Shown piece by piece: positions 53,493-63,118 of a DNA stretch of 64,000 bases (positions within the stretch are counted from its first letter, which is position 1; each line of letters opens with the position of its first letter). The notes under the pieces are model-generated. The model saw only the letters and a program-made list of their open reading frames with translations, had not been told where the DNA came from and ran no database searches. A program made the translations under genes and the position numbers. The stretch spans positions 62,001-126,000 of the forward strand of contig UEGR01000020.1 in assembly GCA_900465685.1 (NCBI GenBank), given 5' to 3'. The DNA comes from Hyphomicrobiales bacterium (GTDB lineage Bacteria > Pseudomonadota > Alphaproteobacteria > Rhizobiales > Rhizobiaceae).

Positions 53493-54890
53493 TCAGGCGT
53501 GAGCTCTGGAATGGCGGCTCACGTATTCTTCTACGATTTTCAGGTCGTTGTGAAGAACTGTGAAGCTTTCTTTTCGTTGCATCAAATCCGACAACCATGC
53601 GGGAAGCTGCGGTTCGACACCGCATGCAGCCTTTACGGCGTCGGGGAATTTGGCCGGATGCGCGGTGGCGAGCGCCACCATCGGAACAGCGCCGGACACA
53701 TTTTCGCGAGCCACTTTCACGCCGATGGCGGAATGCGGATCGAGAAGATAGCCGTCATCGGCCAGAACCGACTTGATGGTCTCCGCCGTTTCCGCAACCG
53801 TCGAGCGTCCTGCCGAGAATTCGGCCCGGATGGCCGAAAGCGGCTTTTCGGAAATGGTGAAGCCGCCGGACTGCTTCAGGCTCTGCATGAGGCCGCGCAC
53901 TGTGGCAGCATCGCGGCCATGGGTTTCGAACAGCAGACGTTCGAAGTTGGATGAAATCTGGATATCCATTGACGGCGAGGTGGTCTGGGCCACACCGCGC
54001 ATTTCATACGCGCCGGTGTCGAGCGTGCGCGAAAGAATATCATTGTCGTTGGTGGCGACGATCAGGCGCTCGATGGGCAGACCCATGCGCTTGGCCACAT
54101 AGCCCGCGAAAATATCACCGAAATTGCCGGTCGGAACGGTGAAGGAAACCGCGCGATCGGGAGCGCCGAGGCTCAAGGCGGCAGTAAAGTAATAGACCAC
54201 CTGCGGCATGATCCGCGCCCAGTTGATCGAATTGACGCCCGAAAGCGACAGCGCGTCGCGGAAGGCGAGGTCGTTGAACATGCCTTTCACAAGGTTCTGG
54301 CAGTCATCGAAATTACCTTCGATGGACAGTGCATGAACATTGGCAAAGCCCGACGACGTCATCTGGCGCTGCTGCACCGGCGACACGCGGCCATTCGGGA
54401 ACAGGATGAAGATATCGGTGTTGTCGCGACCGCCAAAGGCTTCAATTGCCGCGCCGCCGGTATCGCCGGACGTCGCGCCGACAATGGTCGCGCGTTCGCC
54501 ACGGCTTGCCAGAACGTAATCCATCATGCGCGCCAAAAGCTGCATGGCGACGTCCTTGAAGGCGAGCGTCGGGCCGTGGAAGAGTTCGAGAACGAATTCA
54601 TTTGCGCCGGTCTGGACCAGCGGGCAGACGGCGTCATGCCGGAAGCTGCCATAGGCCTCGCGCACCATGCGCTCGAAATCAGCTTGCGGAATTTCGCCGC
54701 CGGTGAAAGGCGTCAGCACGGCAAGCGCGATATCGACATAGGATTTTCCGCGCAGGCTGCGGATTTGTTCCGGAGAAAATTGCGGATATTCCTGTGGCAG
54801 ATAGAGGCCGCCATCGCGAGCTAGTCCGGCGAGCAATGCATCGCTGAAACCCAGGACCGGGGCTTCGCCGCGGGTGCTTACATATTTCAT
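53493..54890 (-). CDS. thrC: Threonine synthase
   Basis: A 465-residue PLP enzyme that turns O-phosphohomoserine into threonine. The N-terminal MKYVSTRGEAPVLGFSDALLAGLARDGGLYLP is the bacterial/fungal class signature. The PLP lysine is in HGPTLAFKDVAMQ (Lys112). The glycine/serine phosphate loop is GATSGDTGGAAIEAF. It supplies the last step after thrB at 44.7 kb; the two genes are not linked as an operon. Confidence 0.95.
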   Translation of the reverse strand: MKYVSTRGEAPVLGFSDALLAGLARDGGLYLPQEYPQFSPEQIRSLRGKSYVDIALAVLTPFTGGEIPQADFERMVREAYGSFRHDAVCPLVQTGANEFVLELFHGPTLAFKDVAMQLLARMMDYVLASRGERATIVGATSGDTGGAAIEAFGGRDNTDIFILFPNGRVSPVQQRQMTSSGFANVHALSIEGNFDDCQNLVKGMFNDLAFRDALSLSGVNSINWARIMPQVVYYFTAALSLGAPDRAVSFTVPTGNFGDIFAGYVAKRMGLPIERLIVATNDNDILSRTLDTGAYEMRGVAQTTSPSMDIQISSNFERLLFETHGRDAATVRGLMQSLKQSGGFTISEKPLSAIRAEFSAGRSTVAETAETIKSVLADDGYLLDPHSAIGVKVARENVSGAVPMVALATAHPAKFPDAVKAACGVEPQLPAWLSDLMQRKESFTVLHNDLKIVEEYVSRHSRAHA

Positions 54891-55095
54891 TTCGTCAGGC
54901 CTTCATTTCAGATCGGCTGCGCAAGTCTCATTCGACGCGCATCTTATTGGGATGCGTTTCAAAGCTGTGCAAATGCAATAGGGCGTCCATAAAAAAGCCG
55001 CAAGAAATTAAAACATCCCGGAGGGGATGGGGTTGCTCTTCGCGGCAAAAAACGGGAAAACGTCATCGCGCACTGTTTTGTGCGCAGTGGTATAG

Positions 55096-55270
55096 AGCAT
55101 TTCCAGCAAAAGTGCGAAGCGGTTTTGCGTTGGATAATGCGGCAGAGGATGAAGTTTGTATTTCCAGCAAAAGTGCGAAGCGGTTTTGCGTTGGATAATG
55201 CGGCAGAGGAAGAGTTTGCATTTCCAGCAAAAGCGCGCAGCGGCTTTGCTGGTGGGAAAATGTGGCGGCG
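55096..55270. repeat. Family B tandem repeat, three units
   Basis: Three head-to-tail copies with a 60-base period begin at about 55098, 55158 and 55218. Each starts GCATTTCCAGCAAAAGTGCG or near it and ends in a GCAGAGGA-rich spacer; the third is shorter and diverged. The same unit is duplicated at 3728. The 60-base period keeps one frame open (FPAKVRSGFAL repeated), but I regard this as a by-product, not a gene. The gap 54891-55351 holds only this array and the lipoprotein promoter region. Confidence 0.82.
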
Positions 55271-55351
55271 GAACAAATTGGGGTGGTCTGGCGATTTCAA
55301 TGAAATTGCGGCGCTCTCAAACAAACAGATTAGTGCAGGGAAGCCCGGTCT

Positions 55352-55912
55352 ATGCAGAAAGCATCACAGAATCGTTCATCGTTGTTTCCAGTCTTTGCAA
55401 CGGTTTTGCTCACGGCACTCGCTGGCTGCACGACCAGCGGCGGCGACAAGCCGGGGGCAACAGCCTCTGCGGATCAGCCGCGGGTCAAGGCATCCGAACT
55501 TCGCGCTTATTGCCCGACGGTGACGCTGCGTGACGGGACTGCCTTCTTCAGCACCTATGCCAAGGGCGGCGACAAGGATCCGGCGCAGGTCATCTATCAG
55601 GCTTCGCTGACCGATGTGACGCGTGCATGCCAGTATGGCGATGGCACGATCACCATCGATGTGGCTGCCGCAGGCAAGGTTGTGCCGGGCCCGCAATATA
55701 AGAGCGGCACCATCACCATGCCGGTCCGCGTGGCCGTGCGCCAGGGCGATCAGGTGGTGTATTCCAAGCTGCACAAGCAGACTGTCACGATCACCAACAG
55801 CGATACCGCAACCCAGTTTGTCTTCAACGACAAGGGAATTTCGCTGCCGATGCCGGACAGGCAGAATATCCAGATTTTCGTCGGCTTTGATGAAGGCCCG
55901 AATGCCAAGTGA
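55352..55912 (+). CDS. Lipoprotein of unknown function
   Basis: A 186-residue protein. The signal peptide ends in the lipobox LAGC (about residues 22-25), so it should be a lipid-anchored envelope protein. The mature part contains KASELRAYCPTVTLRDGTAFFSTY, GGDKDPAQVIYQASLTDVTRACQYG and VRVAVRQGDQVVYSK, with two further cysteines that may pair. It looks like a conserved Hyphomicrobiales lipoprotein. I do not recognise a function. It ends at a clear terminator. Confidence 0.8.
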   Translation: MQKASQNRSSLFPVFATVLLTALAGCTTSGGDKPGATASADQPRVKASELRAYCPTVTLRDGTAFFSTYAKGGDKDPAQVIYQASLTDVTRACQYGDGTITIDVAAAGKVVPGPQYKSGTITMPVRVAVRQGDQVVYSKLHKQTVTITNSDTATQFVFNDKGISLPMPDRQNIQIFVGFDEGPNAK

Positions 55913-55954
55913 TTTTCGCAGCGCCTGACAGGGCGACGCACGAATGAAAGCTGG

Positions 55955-55984
55955 AATGCGCGGGAGAAATCTCGCGCATTTTTT
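55955..55984 (+). terminator. Terminator of the lipoprotein gene
   Basis: A stem of AATGCGCG pairing with CGCGCATT, extended by GGAG/CTC pairing, followed by TTTTGTTTT. Confidence 0.8.
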
Positions 55985-56227
55985 GTTTTAGCATTTGATA
56001 AATAACCAAACTGCCGGCGCGCTATATTTTAACATCCTAATAGAAAAATAAAAAAATGCCCCTTAATTAATATCGTTTCCAAAAGACGTTCTTCGTGCAA
56101 TACTCGCATTGTTTTTATATGTTTATAATTGATGCTGTAGGTCGGTGCTTATATTTGATGCCTCTGCTTATGCGGGATAAGCAGTATGGTTTTCTGCCAC
56201 AGATCGTTTGCGAGGGTTCAAGGGCGG
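55985..56227. other. AT-rich gap before the CSS-EAL gene
   Basis: About 240 bases, very rich in A and T around 56020-56080 (runs of A, TTAATTAA). No gene is seen. It probably holds the promoter of the EAL gene, but no clear hexamers could be chosen. Confidence 0.5.
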
Positions 56228-57880
56228 ATGGTGCGCAGACGGAACAATGGCAGCGGTCTTTTCAATCCAGTTCCGCTTATCCTTCTGTTGCTGCTCTTAT
56301 GCGGCGCTGTGGCAGGGCATTGGGTTGGCGAGAAGCTGCGAAGGATGGGCGACGAGCGACAAGTGGACGCCTATATGGAGGCGTTGCTGTCCTATGCGGG
56401 TCGGCTGATCGACTCGGCGCACAGCACGCTTGATCAGGCAGAACAATCTCCCTACCTAATTTGCTCGGCGGAAGAGCGCATCTATCTGCGTCGGCTCCTG
56501 TTTACGGCCTATCAGATCAAGGATATTGGCCGGCTGGTCGATGGCCGGTTGAATTGTTCCACGCTGCTGCCCGATCTTGGGCGGCAAGAGCCCCGTTCGA
56601 CGGCGGATTTGCTGCTGCCAGACGGAACTTACATCTATGGCGAACGCCCACTCTTCACGCCGGGAACCTCCGGTCCAGTCATGGGCAAGGGCAATTCCAA
56701 TGTTGTGCTGAGCCCCTCGGCCTTCGACTTCATGCATACGCCGGGCTACTCTTTCGCGATGTTCATGAGCGACCCGACGCGAGAAAACTTCGCGCGCTTC
56801 TACGAATATCCGGCCAAGGCCGATCTGGAGCCGCTTACGGACGGGGGAATGACGGAGCTTGTCGAAGATCACGACCAGCTCCGGGCCTATGTCTGCGAGC
56901 CGAACAAGTTCATCTGTATTGCGCTGAAAACGCAAATCGACCGCACCAGCCTGCACGCGCGATTGCGATCATTTCTCTCGATCGTGCTCGGCATGTTGGT
57001 TGCGGGCTGTCTGGGCCTTGGCTGGAGGGCCTATCATAATCGCGACCGGTCGCTGATGACGCTTCTGTCCAAAGCTCTGACAAGGAAGGAACTGGACGTT
57101 GTTTATCAGCCGGTTGTCAATGTTGTCAGTGGCGAGATCGTCGGCTTTGAGGCTTTGATACGCTGGGAGATTCACAAGGGGGACTTCGTTCCGCCGGATG
57201 TCTTCATCACACGGGCGGAAAAGAGTGGCCTCATCCACCGGATAACGCTCTATGTACTTGATGCTGTGATCAGTGAAATGGGCGATCTGTTGCGCGGCAA
57301 GCCCGGTCTGCGCATCAACATTAATATAAGCGCGCGCGACCTGCATGATGCGGACTTCGCGAGCCAGTTGGAAAAGCGTCTGGTGAAAGCCGCAATTGAT
57401 CCGCAGCAGATCGGCCTGGAGCTAACCGAGCGCACGGCGGTCGATTTCGTAAAGGCTTCCGCCGCTATCCAGCTTCTGCGTGAGAAGGGGCACCGGATTT
57501 ATATCGACGACTTCGGCACGGGCTATTCCAGCCTTGCTTATCTGGGCACGTTGAATGTGGATGCGATCAAGATCGACAAGACATTCACCCGCACGGTCGA
57601 TAATGGCAGTACGGTTTCGATTGTCCCGCAAATTCTGGCCATGGCGCAGCAGCATTGTCTGGACGTGGTTGTGGAAGGTGTGGAAACCGAGGCGCAGGCA
57701 GCCTATTTTGCCGAGGAAAGTGCAGGCGACGCTGTGCCGATCAAAGCGCAGGGCTGGCATTTCGGCAAACCCGTTTCCGCAATAATAGCGCGTACGCTGG
57801 TGATCGCCAAACCGGCAAAGCGCCGGAAGACGACCCGCAAGGGATCATTCCTCGGCATCGGCAGTGAGCCGCCGGTCTAG
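56228..57880 (+). CDS. CSS-motif EAL protein, c-di-GMP phosphodiesterase
   Basis: A 550-residue membrane protein. An N-terminal helix (about residues 11-28) and a second (about 248-268) flank a periplasmic CSS-motif domain with CSAEERIYLRRLLF (about 75-88) and a second conserved cysteine (YVCEPNKFICIALK). In E. coli Pdes these cysteines are redox-sensitive via DsbA/DsbB. The EAL domain (about 283-535) has FEALIRWEIH, LELTERTAVDF, DDFGTGYSSLAYL, IKIDKTFTR and VVEGVETEAQ, all intact, so hydrolysis of c-di-GMP is expected. A start at 56186 is possible. By position it may be BpdA of Brucella melitensis, as I recall. Confidence 0.9.
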   Translation: MVRRRNNGSGLFNPVPLILLLLLLCGAVAGHWVGEKLRRMGDERQVDAYMEALLSYAGRLIDSAHSTLDQAEQSPYLICSAEERIYLRRLLFTAYQIKDIGRLVDGRLNCSTLLPDLGRQEPRSTADLLLPDGTYIYGERPLFTPGTSGPVMGKGNSNVVLSPSAFDFMHTPGYSFAMFMSDPTRENFARFYEYPAKADLEPLTDGGMTELVEDHDQLRAYVCEPNKFICIALKTQIDRTSLHARLRSFLSIVLGMLVAGCLGLGWRAYHNRDRSLMTLLSKALTRKELDVVYQPVVNVVSGEIVGFEALIRWEIHKGDFVPPDVFITRAEKSGLIHRITLYVLDAVISEMGDLLRGKPGLRININISARDLHDADFASQLEKRLVKAAIDPQQIGLELTERTAVDFVKASAAIQLLREKGHRIYIDDFGTGYSSLAYLGTLNVDAIKIDKTFTRTVDNGSTVSIVPQILAMAQQHCLDVVVEGVETEAQAAYFAEESAGDAVPIKAQGWHFGKPVSAIIARTLVIAKPAKRRKTTRKGSFLGIGSEPPV

Positions 57881-58084
57881 AGCGTAGAGGCAGATTTCGA
57901 TGTAAAATCAATAATTTGAACGGATTATTGGTCCGTTTTGGATGAAATAAGACATGCGTGCGGTCAAGGACTTAAACGCATTCTGTGCATATCCTAAAAG
58001 TGCAGCACGCTTTAGCTAAAATTCGAATTAAATTTAGCAGTGAAGTTCAAACGAAAAGCAACGAGTCTGCGCTAGTCTGCACCC
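57881..58084. other. Gap before the 61-residue protein gene
   Basis: 204 bases, AT-rich, with no gene. The sequence TTGAACGGATTATTG around 57917 and A-rich stretches are the only notes. Confidence 0.4.
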
Positions 58085-58270
58085 ATGAAACAGAAATTTG
58101 AACGTATTCTCGAGCCGACGGACACCTGGGCGATCTTCGATACGTCCACGGGTGAACCCGTCATGATGGGGACCCGGCTGCTGATCGGTCTTGACGAGCA
58201 GGAAGCCGAAGAGCTGCTCGCCATCCTCAACGCGCCGCCGAAGGGGCGCAACAAGCGCTCTGCCGCCTGA
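58085..58270 (+). CDS. Small conserved-looking protein, 61 residues
   Basis: MKQKFERILEPTDTWAIFDT, a GEPVMMGTRLLIGLDEQEAEELL stretch and a basic tail (PKGRNKRSAA) make a soluble, acidic-then-basic protein with a predicted alpha-beta layout. The frame is complete and well separated, overlaps nothing, and is followed by a 10-bp hairpin. I do not recognise a family. A nearby ribosome site is weak. Confidence 0.6.
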   Translation: MKQKFERILEPTDTWAIFDTSTGEPVMMGTRLLIGLDEQEAEELLAILNAPPKGRNKRSAA

Positions 58271-58281
58271 GGCAGTGGGGT

Positions 58282-58307
58282 CGATAGCCCGGATGCTCGG
58301 GCTATCG
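58282..58307 (+). terminator. Hairpin after the 61-residue protein gene
   Basis: A perfect 10-bp stem, CGATAGCCCG pairing with CGGGCTATCG, around six bases. No T-run follows, so it may act as a 3' stability element or weak terminator. Confidence 0.5.
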
Positions 58308-58350
58308 CGATAATCAGATCAGACCGGGCGGTCTTGTCGGCGCCTGTGCG

Positions 58351-59037
58351 TCAGGCGTCGGTCCAGATCGAAAGGGCTTCGATCACGCTGGGCAAGTCCT
58401 TGTGGCGGTGAATCACCGTCTCGGCGCCTGCGTCGGTCAGCCGGTCGGCATGGCCGGGATAGGTATGTGCTCCGCCCGTAAAGCCGATGACGCGCATACC
58501 GGCGGCTCGCGCGCCCTGAATGCCGTGCACGGAATCCTCAATCACGATCACATTGCCTGGATCGACGCCGAAATGCTTGGCGGCATAGAGGAACACATCC
58601 GGGGCAGGCTTGGTCTTCTTGGTGCCGACTTCCTTGGCCGAAAAAACATTCGGCGCAAAGAGGTCATAAAGCTCGACGCGCTTCAGCATCATTTCCAGCC
58701 TTGCGCTGGTCGAGTTGGAGCAGATGCACTTTGGTAGCTTCAGCGCTGAAACCACTTCCACGATATCGTCGACAGCCTGCACCTCATTTTTGAGGCGCTC
58801 GTCGAGAATGCTTTCCGATTTGTCGATCAGCGATGCGGAAAGCGCTATGCCTGCCTCGCGCTCGACCGTGAGCAGAATATCCTGCCAGGTGAGACCGGCG
58901 AAACGTTCGGCCAGTTCGTCGGCGGAAATCGGAAAACCGGCTTCGGTCAGAAGCACGGATTCAACTTCCGCAGCGATGATTTCGGAATCCACCAAAACGC
59001 CATCGCAATCGAAAATGATGAGGGACGGAGCCGCCAT
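58351..59037 (-). CDS. HAD-superfamily hydrolase (beta-phosphoglucomutase-like)
   Basis: A 228-residue phosphatase or phosphomutase. Motif I FDCDGVLVDSE with the nucleophile Asp (about residues 9-18), motif II CSNSTSARL (about 104-112), motif III lysine in KPAPDVFLYAAK, and motif IV VIEDSVHGIQGA are complete, with a helical cap between I and II. The ATG at 59037 has an AAGAAGG site eight bases upstream; a longer frame to 59070 does not. The substrate is likely a sugar phosphate, but this is inference. Confidence 0.88.
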   Translation of the reverse strand: MAAPSLIIFDCDGVLVDSEIIAAEVESVLLTEAGFPISADELAERFAGLTWQDILLTVEREAGIALSASLIDKSESILDERLKNEVQAVDDIVEVVSALKLPKCICSNSTSARLEMMLKRVELYDLFAPNVFSAKEVGTKKTKPAPDVFLYAAKHFGVDPGNVIVIEDSVHGIQGARAAGMRVIGFTGGAHTYPGHADRLTDAGAETVIHRHKDLPSVIEALSIWTDA

Positions 59038-59123
59038 GTGGGTAGCCTTCTTCTTGGGAGGGGGACGCATTCACACTCGCAGGAACGCATCGGGAATTCA
59101 GCTACAACTTTATCGCCCCAGCG

Positions 59124-60911
59124 TCAAACCTCGCCGGAGACTTCGCGTCGTCTGCGGTCCAGCTCTTCGCTATAGCGGCGCAGCGTATGGGCTTCACTCA
59201 ACAGGCCCATGACTTTGCGTTCCTGCGCATTGTTGACCACGGCGAGCGCTTCGCTTTCGGAACGGTCAAACCGCACGACAGCTTCCTTGGCGTTCATCTG
59301 TGGCAACAGGAATTCATCCTGATACTTCAAAAGCTCGCTGATGCTGTGGTTTTCCGAACTGTCAAAACTGTCTGCATAGACTTCCGGTACCGGGATCATG
59401 CCGACATAGCGCCCCTGCGCATCCACCGCGATGACGCGCTGGGTGGAGCCCAGCGGGAAATCGTGGCGGAAGGTTTCAATATCCGTGTCGATCAGCACGG
59501 TGCGCACATCGTGACGCATCATGCGGCTGACGGTCAGATTGCGTATCCAGCCGATATCATGTGCCGAGCGGATGGCTTCGCCGCGCAGATGGAAGCGCCA
59601 GGTGGCGAAGGAGTAGCCGAAGGTCTTGCGGACCATCAGAGAGGAAGACACGACGGCTCCGAGCACCAGCATGGAGATCGGAAAGTCGCCGGTCAGTTCC
59701 AGCGCCAGAAAGGTCATCGTCATAGGGCCGCCGACAATCGCGACGGCAAGCGAGGACATGCCGATCACGGCATAGACTTCCGGCGCAAGCGTCAGGCTGG
59801 TCGGTAGCACCACGCCTGCCACGGCTGCGAAAAGCTTGCCGGTCAAAGCGCCCAGAAACAGCGATGCAAAGAACAGGCCGCCGCGAAAGCCGGAGCCGAT
59901 GGAGATTGCGGACGCCAGCGACTTTGTCAGGATCAGCAGCAACAGCGCCGAGATGGTGATATTCGCATTGAGATCGAGATGCAGCGCGCCGTGGCCGGAG
60001 GCCAGAACCTGCGGCGAGAAGAAGGCGATCAGCCCGACAATCGCACCGCCGATGGCGGGGGTGAGAACATTGGGCAGAAAGCTGCGTCGGGTGATTGTTT
60101 CGACGAAGGTCACACCGCGCATGATCAGAATGGCAATGCCTGCCGAGACGAAGCCGAGCAGCAAAGCGGGCACATAATCGCGCGGGGTGATGGCGTCGAT
60201 ATGGCCGATATCGATCAGGAAAGGCGCGCCGCTAATGGCTTGCGTCACCAATGTGCCGACAATCGCCGCGACGACGACCGGGGCCAGTGTGGCGATGGAG
60301 TAAACGCCGATGATCAGCTCAAATGCATAAAACGCGCCGGTGAGGGGGGCGTTGAACGCGCTGGCAATGGCCGCCGCAGCACCGCAACCGACCAGCGTGC
60401 GCAAATCAGCCCGGCGCAGCTTGAGCGCGCGCCCGATGCGTGAGGCGAAGCCGCTTGCCAGCTGTGTATAGGCGGCTTCCAGCCCGACCGAAGCGCCAAA
60501 GCCGTTGGAAATCAGGTTCTGCCCGACGAGGATAAAACTGTCGGTCAACGACAGGCGCCCGCCGTGCAACGCATTGGCTTCGATGGGATCGACGATGGGA
60601 CGCTTGCGCCATCGCGCCAGAACCCAGATGACGACCCCCATGAGAATGCCGCCAGCCAGTGGGGCGATAAAGGCGCTTGGATAAAGCTGCGCCGCAGAAC
60701 TGAGCTTTTCGCCGGGTTCGAGCGCGAAAAGCGCCTGATGCATCCACTGCGATATGCCACCAATGGCGGCAACGGCCAAACCGGAAATGATGCCGATCAC
60801 GACACCGGCAATGACGAGGCCGATTTCGCTGCCGCGCACAACGGCACGCATGCGGAAGGGAACGAAAAAGACTCTCAGATAACGATTGTGGCGCAGTTCT
60901 GCGAAATTCAT
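59124..60911 (-). CDS. ClC-type chloride channel/antiporter with CBS domains
   Basis: A 595-residue membrane protein. The ClC core (about residues 15-440) shows an FGASVGLEAAYTQL element where EcClC has the GREGP loop with its gating glutamate. A GSGFRGGLFFASLFLGAL segment corresponds to GxFxP. Two CBS domains follow (about 455-590; e.g. DAQGRYVGMIPVPEV, AVVNNAQERKVMGLLSEAHTL), which may bind nucleotides. The ATG at 60911 is chosen over a GTG at 60932. Whether it is a channel or a proton antiporter cannot be told from sequence. Confidence 0.9.
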   Translation of the reverse strand: MNFAELRHNRYLRVFFVPFRMRAVVRGSEIGLVIAGVVIGIISGLAVAAIGGISQWMHQALFALEPGEKLSSAAQLYPSAFIAPLAGGILMGVVIWVLARWRKRPIVDPIEANALHGGRLSLTDSFILVGQNLISNGFGASVGLEAAYTQLASGFASRIGRALKLRRADLRTLVGCGAAAAIASAFNAPLTGAFYAFELIIGVYSIATLAPVVVAAIVGTLVTQAISGAPFLIDIGHIDAITPRDYVPALLLGFVSAGIAILIMRGVTFVETITRRSFLPNVLTPAIGGAIVGLIAFFSPQVLASGHGALHLDLNANITISALLLLILTKSLASAISIGSGFRGGLFFASLFLGALTGKLFAAVAGVVLPTSLTLAPEVYAVIGMSSLAVAIVGGPMTMTFLALELTGDFPISMLVLGAVVSSSLMVRKTFGYSFATWRFHLRGEAIRSAHDIGWIRNLTVSRMMRHDVRTVLIDTDIETFRHDFPLGSTQRVIAVDAQGRYVGMIPVPEVYADSFDSSENHSISELLKYQDEFLLPQMNAKEAVVRFDRSESEALAVVNNAQERKVMGLLSEAHTLRRYSEELDRRRREVSGEV

Positions 60912-62369
<1,458 letters not shown>

Positions 62370-62383
62370 CCAGCACCTTTTAT

Positions 62384-62435
62384 TCTACCGCATTCTTGCG
62401 ATTCCAAATGTTTCAATTTGGTAGCAAGATGCTCT
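62384..62435. repeat. Family C hairpin element (minus orientation)
   Basis: On the minus strand it reads AGCATCTTGC, then CCAAAT and ATTTGG around a short loop, TCGCA and AATGCGG. The block order is identical to 7714-7763. It lies between ccrM and its terminator. Confidence 0.7.
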
Positions 62436-62468
62436 ATCGGACGGCCTCCAGCAAAGTCTGATCATGGG

Positions 62469-62502
62469 GCGCTCGGAGCGAAAGCTCCGGGCGCTTTCGT
62501 TT
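62469..62502 (+). terminator. Terminator of ccrM
   Basis: An 11-bp stem, GCGCTCGGAGC pairing with GCTCCGGGCGC (one wobble), around GAAA, followed by TTTCGTTTTTT. The T-run reaches the convergent HAD gene stop. Confidence 0.85.
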
Positions 62503-62503
62503 T

Positions 62504-63118
62504 TTAAAAGCTGAGGCCCAGAGATTTCAGATCGGCAGCAAGTTTCGGCGCGCCGGTAAAATGCACCGCCTGCCAGCCCGCGTCTTTCGCGCCATCGACA
62601 TTGTGCAGGGAGTCATCGATGAAAAGCGTCGAGGCGGGGTCGAGGCCGAATGTCGCGACATGCGTCTCGTAGATTTCACGGTCGGGTTTCAGCATCTTGA
62701 CGTCGCCTGAAACAGTGACACCACGGCTTTCCGTCAGGAATGGAAACCGCACCTGCGCTTCGCGGAATGTGTCGGAGGCGAAATTGGTGAGCATGGTGAC
62801 ATCGTTCCCCGATGCGATCAGCCCGCGCAGAATGGCGACGCTTTCATCATAAGCATGTGGCACCATGCGGGACCAGTTCTGCCTGAAAGCGAGAATCTGG
62901 TCGCGCCATTCCGGGTGAGTGCCGATCAACAGCGCTTCGGCATCTTGCCAGCTGCGTCCGCGATCCTGCTCCACATTCCACGCCCCTGTGCAGACGGTTT
63001 CCAGAAACCATTGCCGCCGCTCGGCTTCGGGAATGATGTCGAGATAGGCAAGTTCGGGATCGTAATGGATGAGAACCTTACCGATATCGAAAACCACATG
63101 TTTGATTGGAGTGGTCAC
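62504..63118 (-). CDS. HAD-IA family hydrolase
   Basis: A 204-residue hydrolase. The opening FDIGKVLIHYDPE has the nucleophile Asp (about residue 11), with motif II MLTNFASDTF (about 112), motif III lysine in MLKPDREIYE and motif IV FIDDSLHNVDGAKDAGW. The cap between is helical. The GTG at 63118 overlaps the mutY stop (GTGA) and follows AGGAAG, so it is coupled to mutY. The long frame upstream of this GTG is mutY in another frame. The substrate is unknown. Confidence 0.88.
   Translation of the reverse strand: MTTPIKHVVFDIGKVLIHYDPELAYLDIIPEAERRQWFLETVCTGAWNVEQDRGRSWQDAEALLIGTHPEWRDQILAFRQNWSRMVPHAYDESVAILRGLIASGNDVTMLTNFASDTFREAQVRFPFLTESRGVTVSGDVKMLKPDREIYETHVATFGLDPASTLFIDDSLHNVDGAKDAGWQAVHFTGAPKLAADLKSLGLSF

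Noticed and set aside
55096-55270. CRISPR-like array
   Set aside because: The whole 60-base unit is repeated, with no distinct unique spacers, and no cas genes are present.
55080-55533. Frames with a repeated FPAKVRSGFAL peptide
   Set aside because: They arise because the 60-base tandem repeat is a multiple of three; they overlap the lipoprotein gene and have no start signal.
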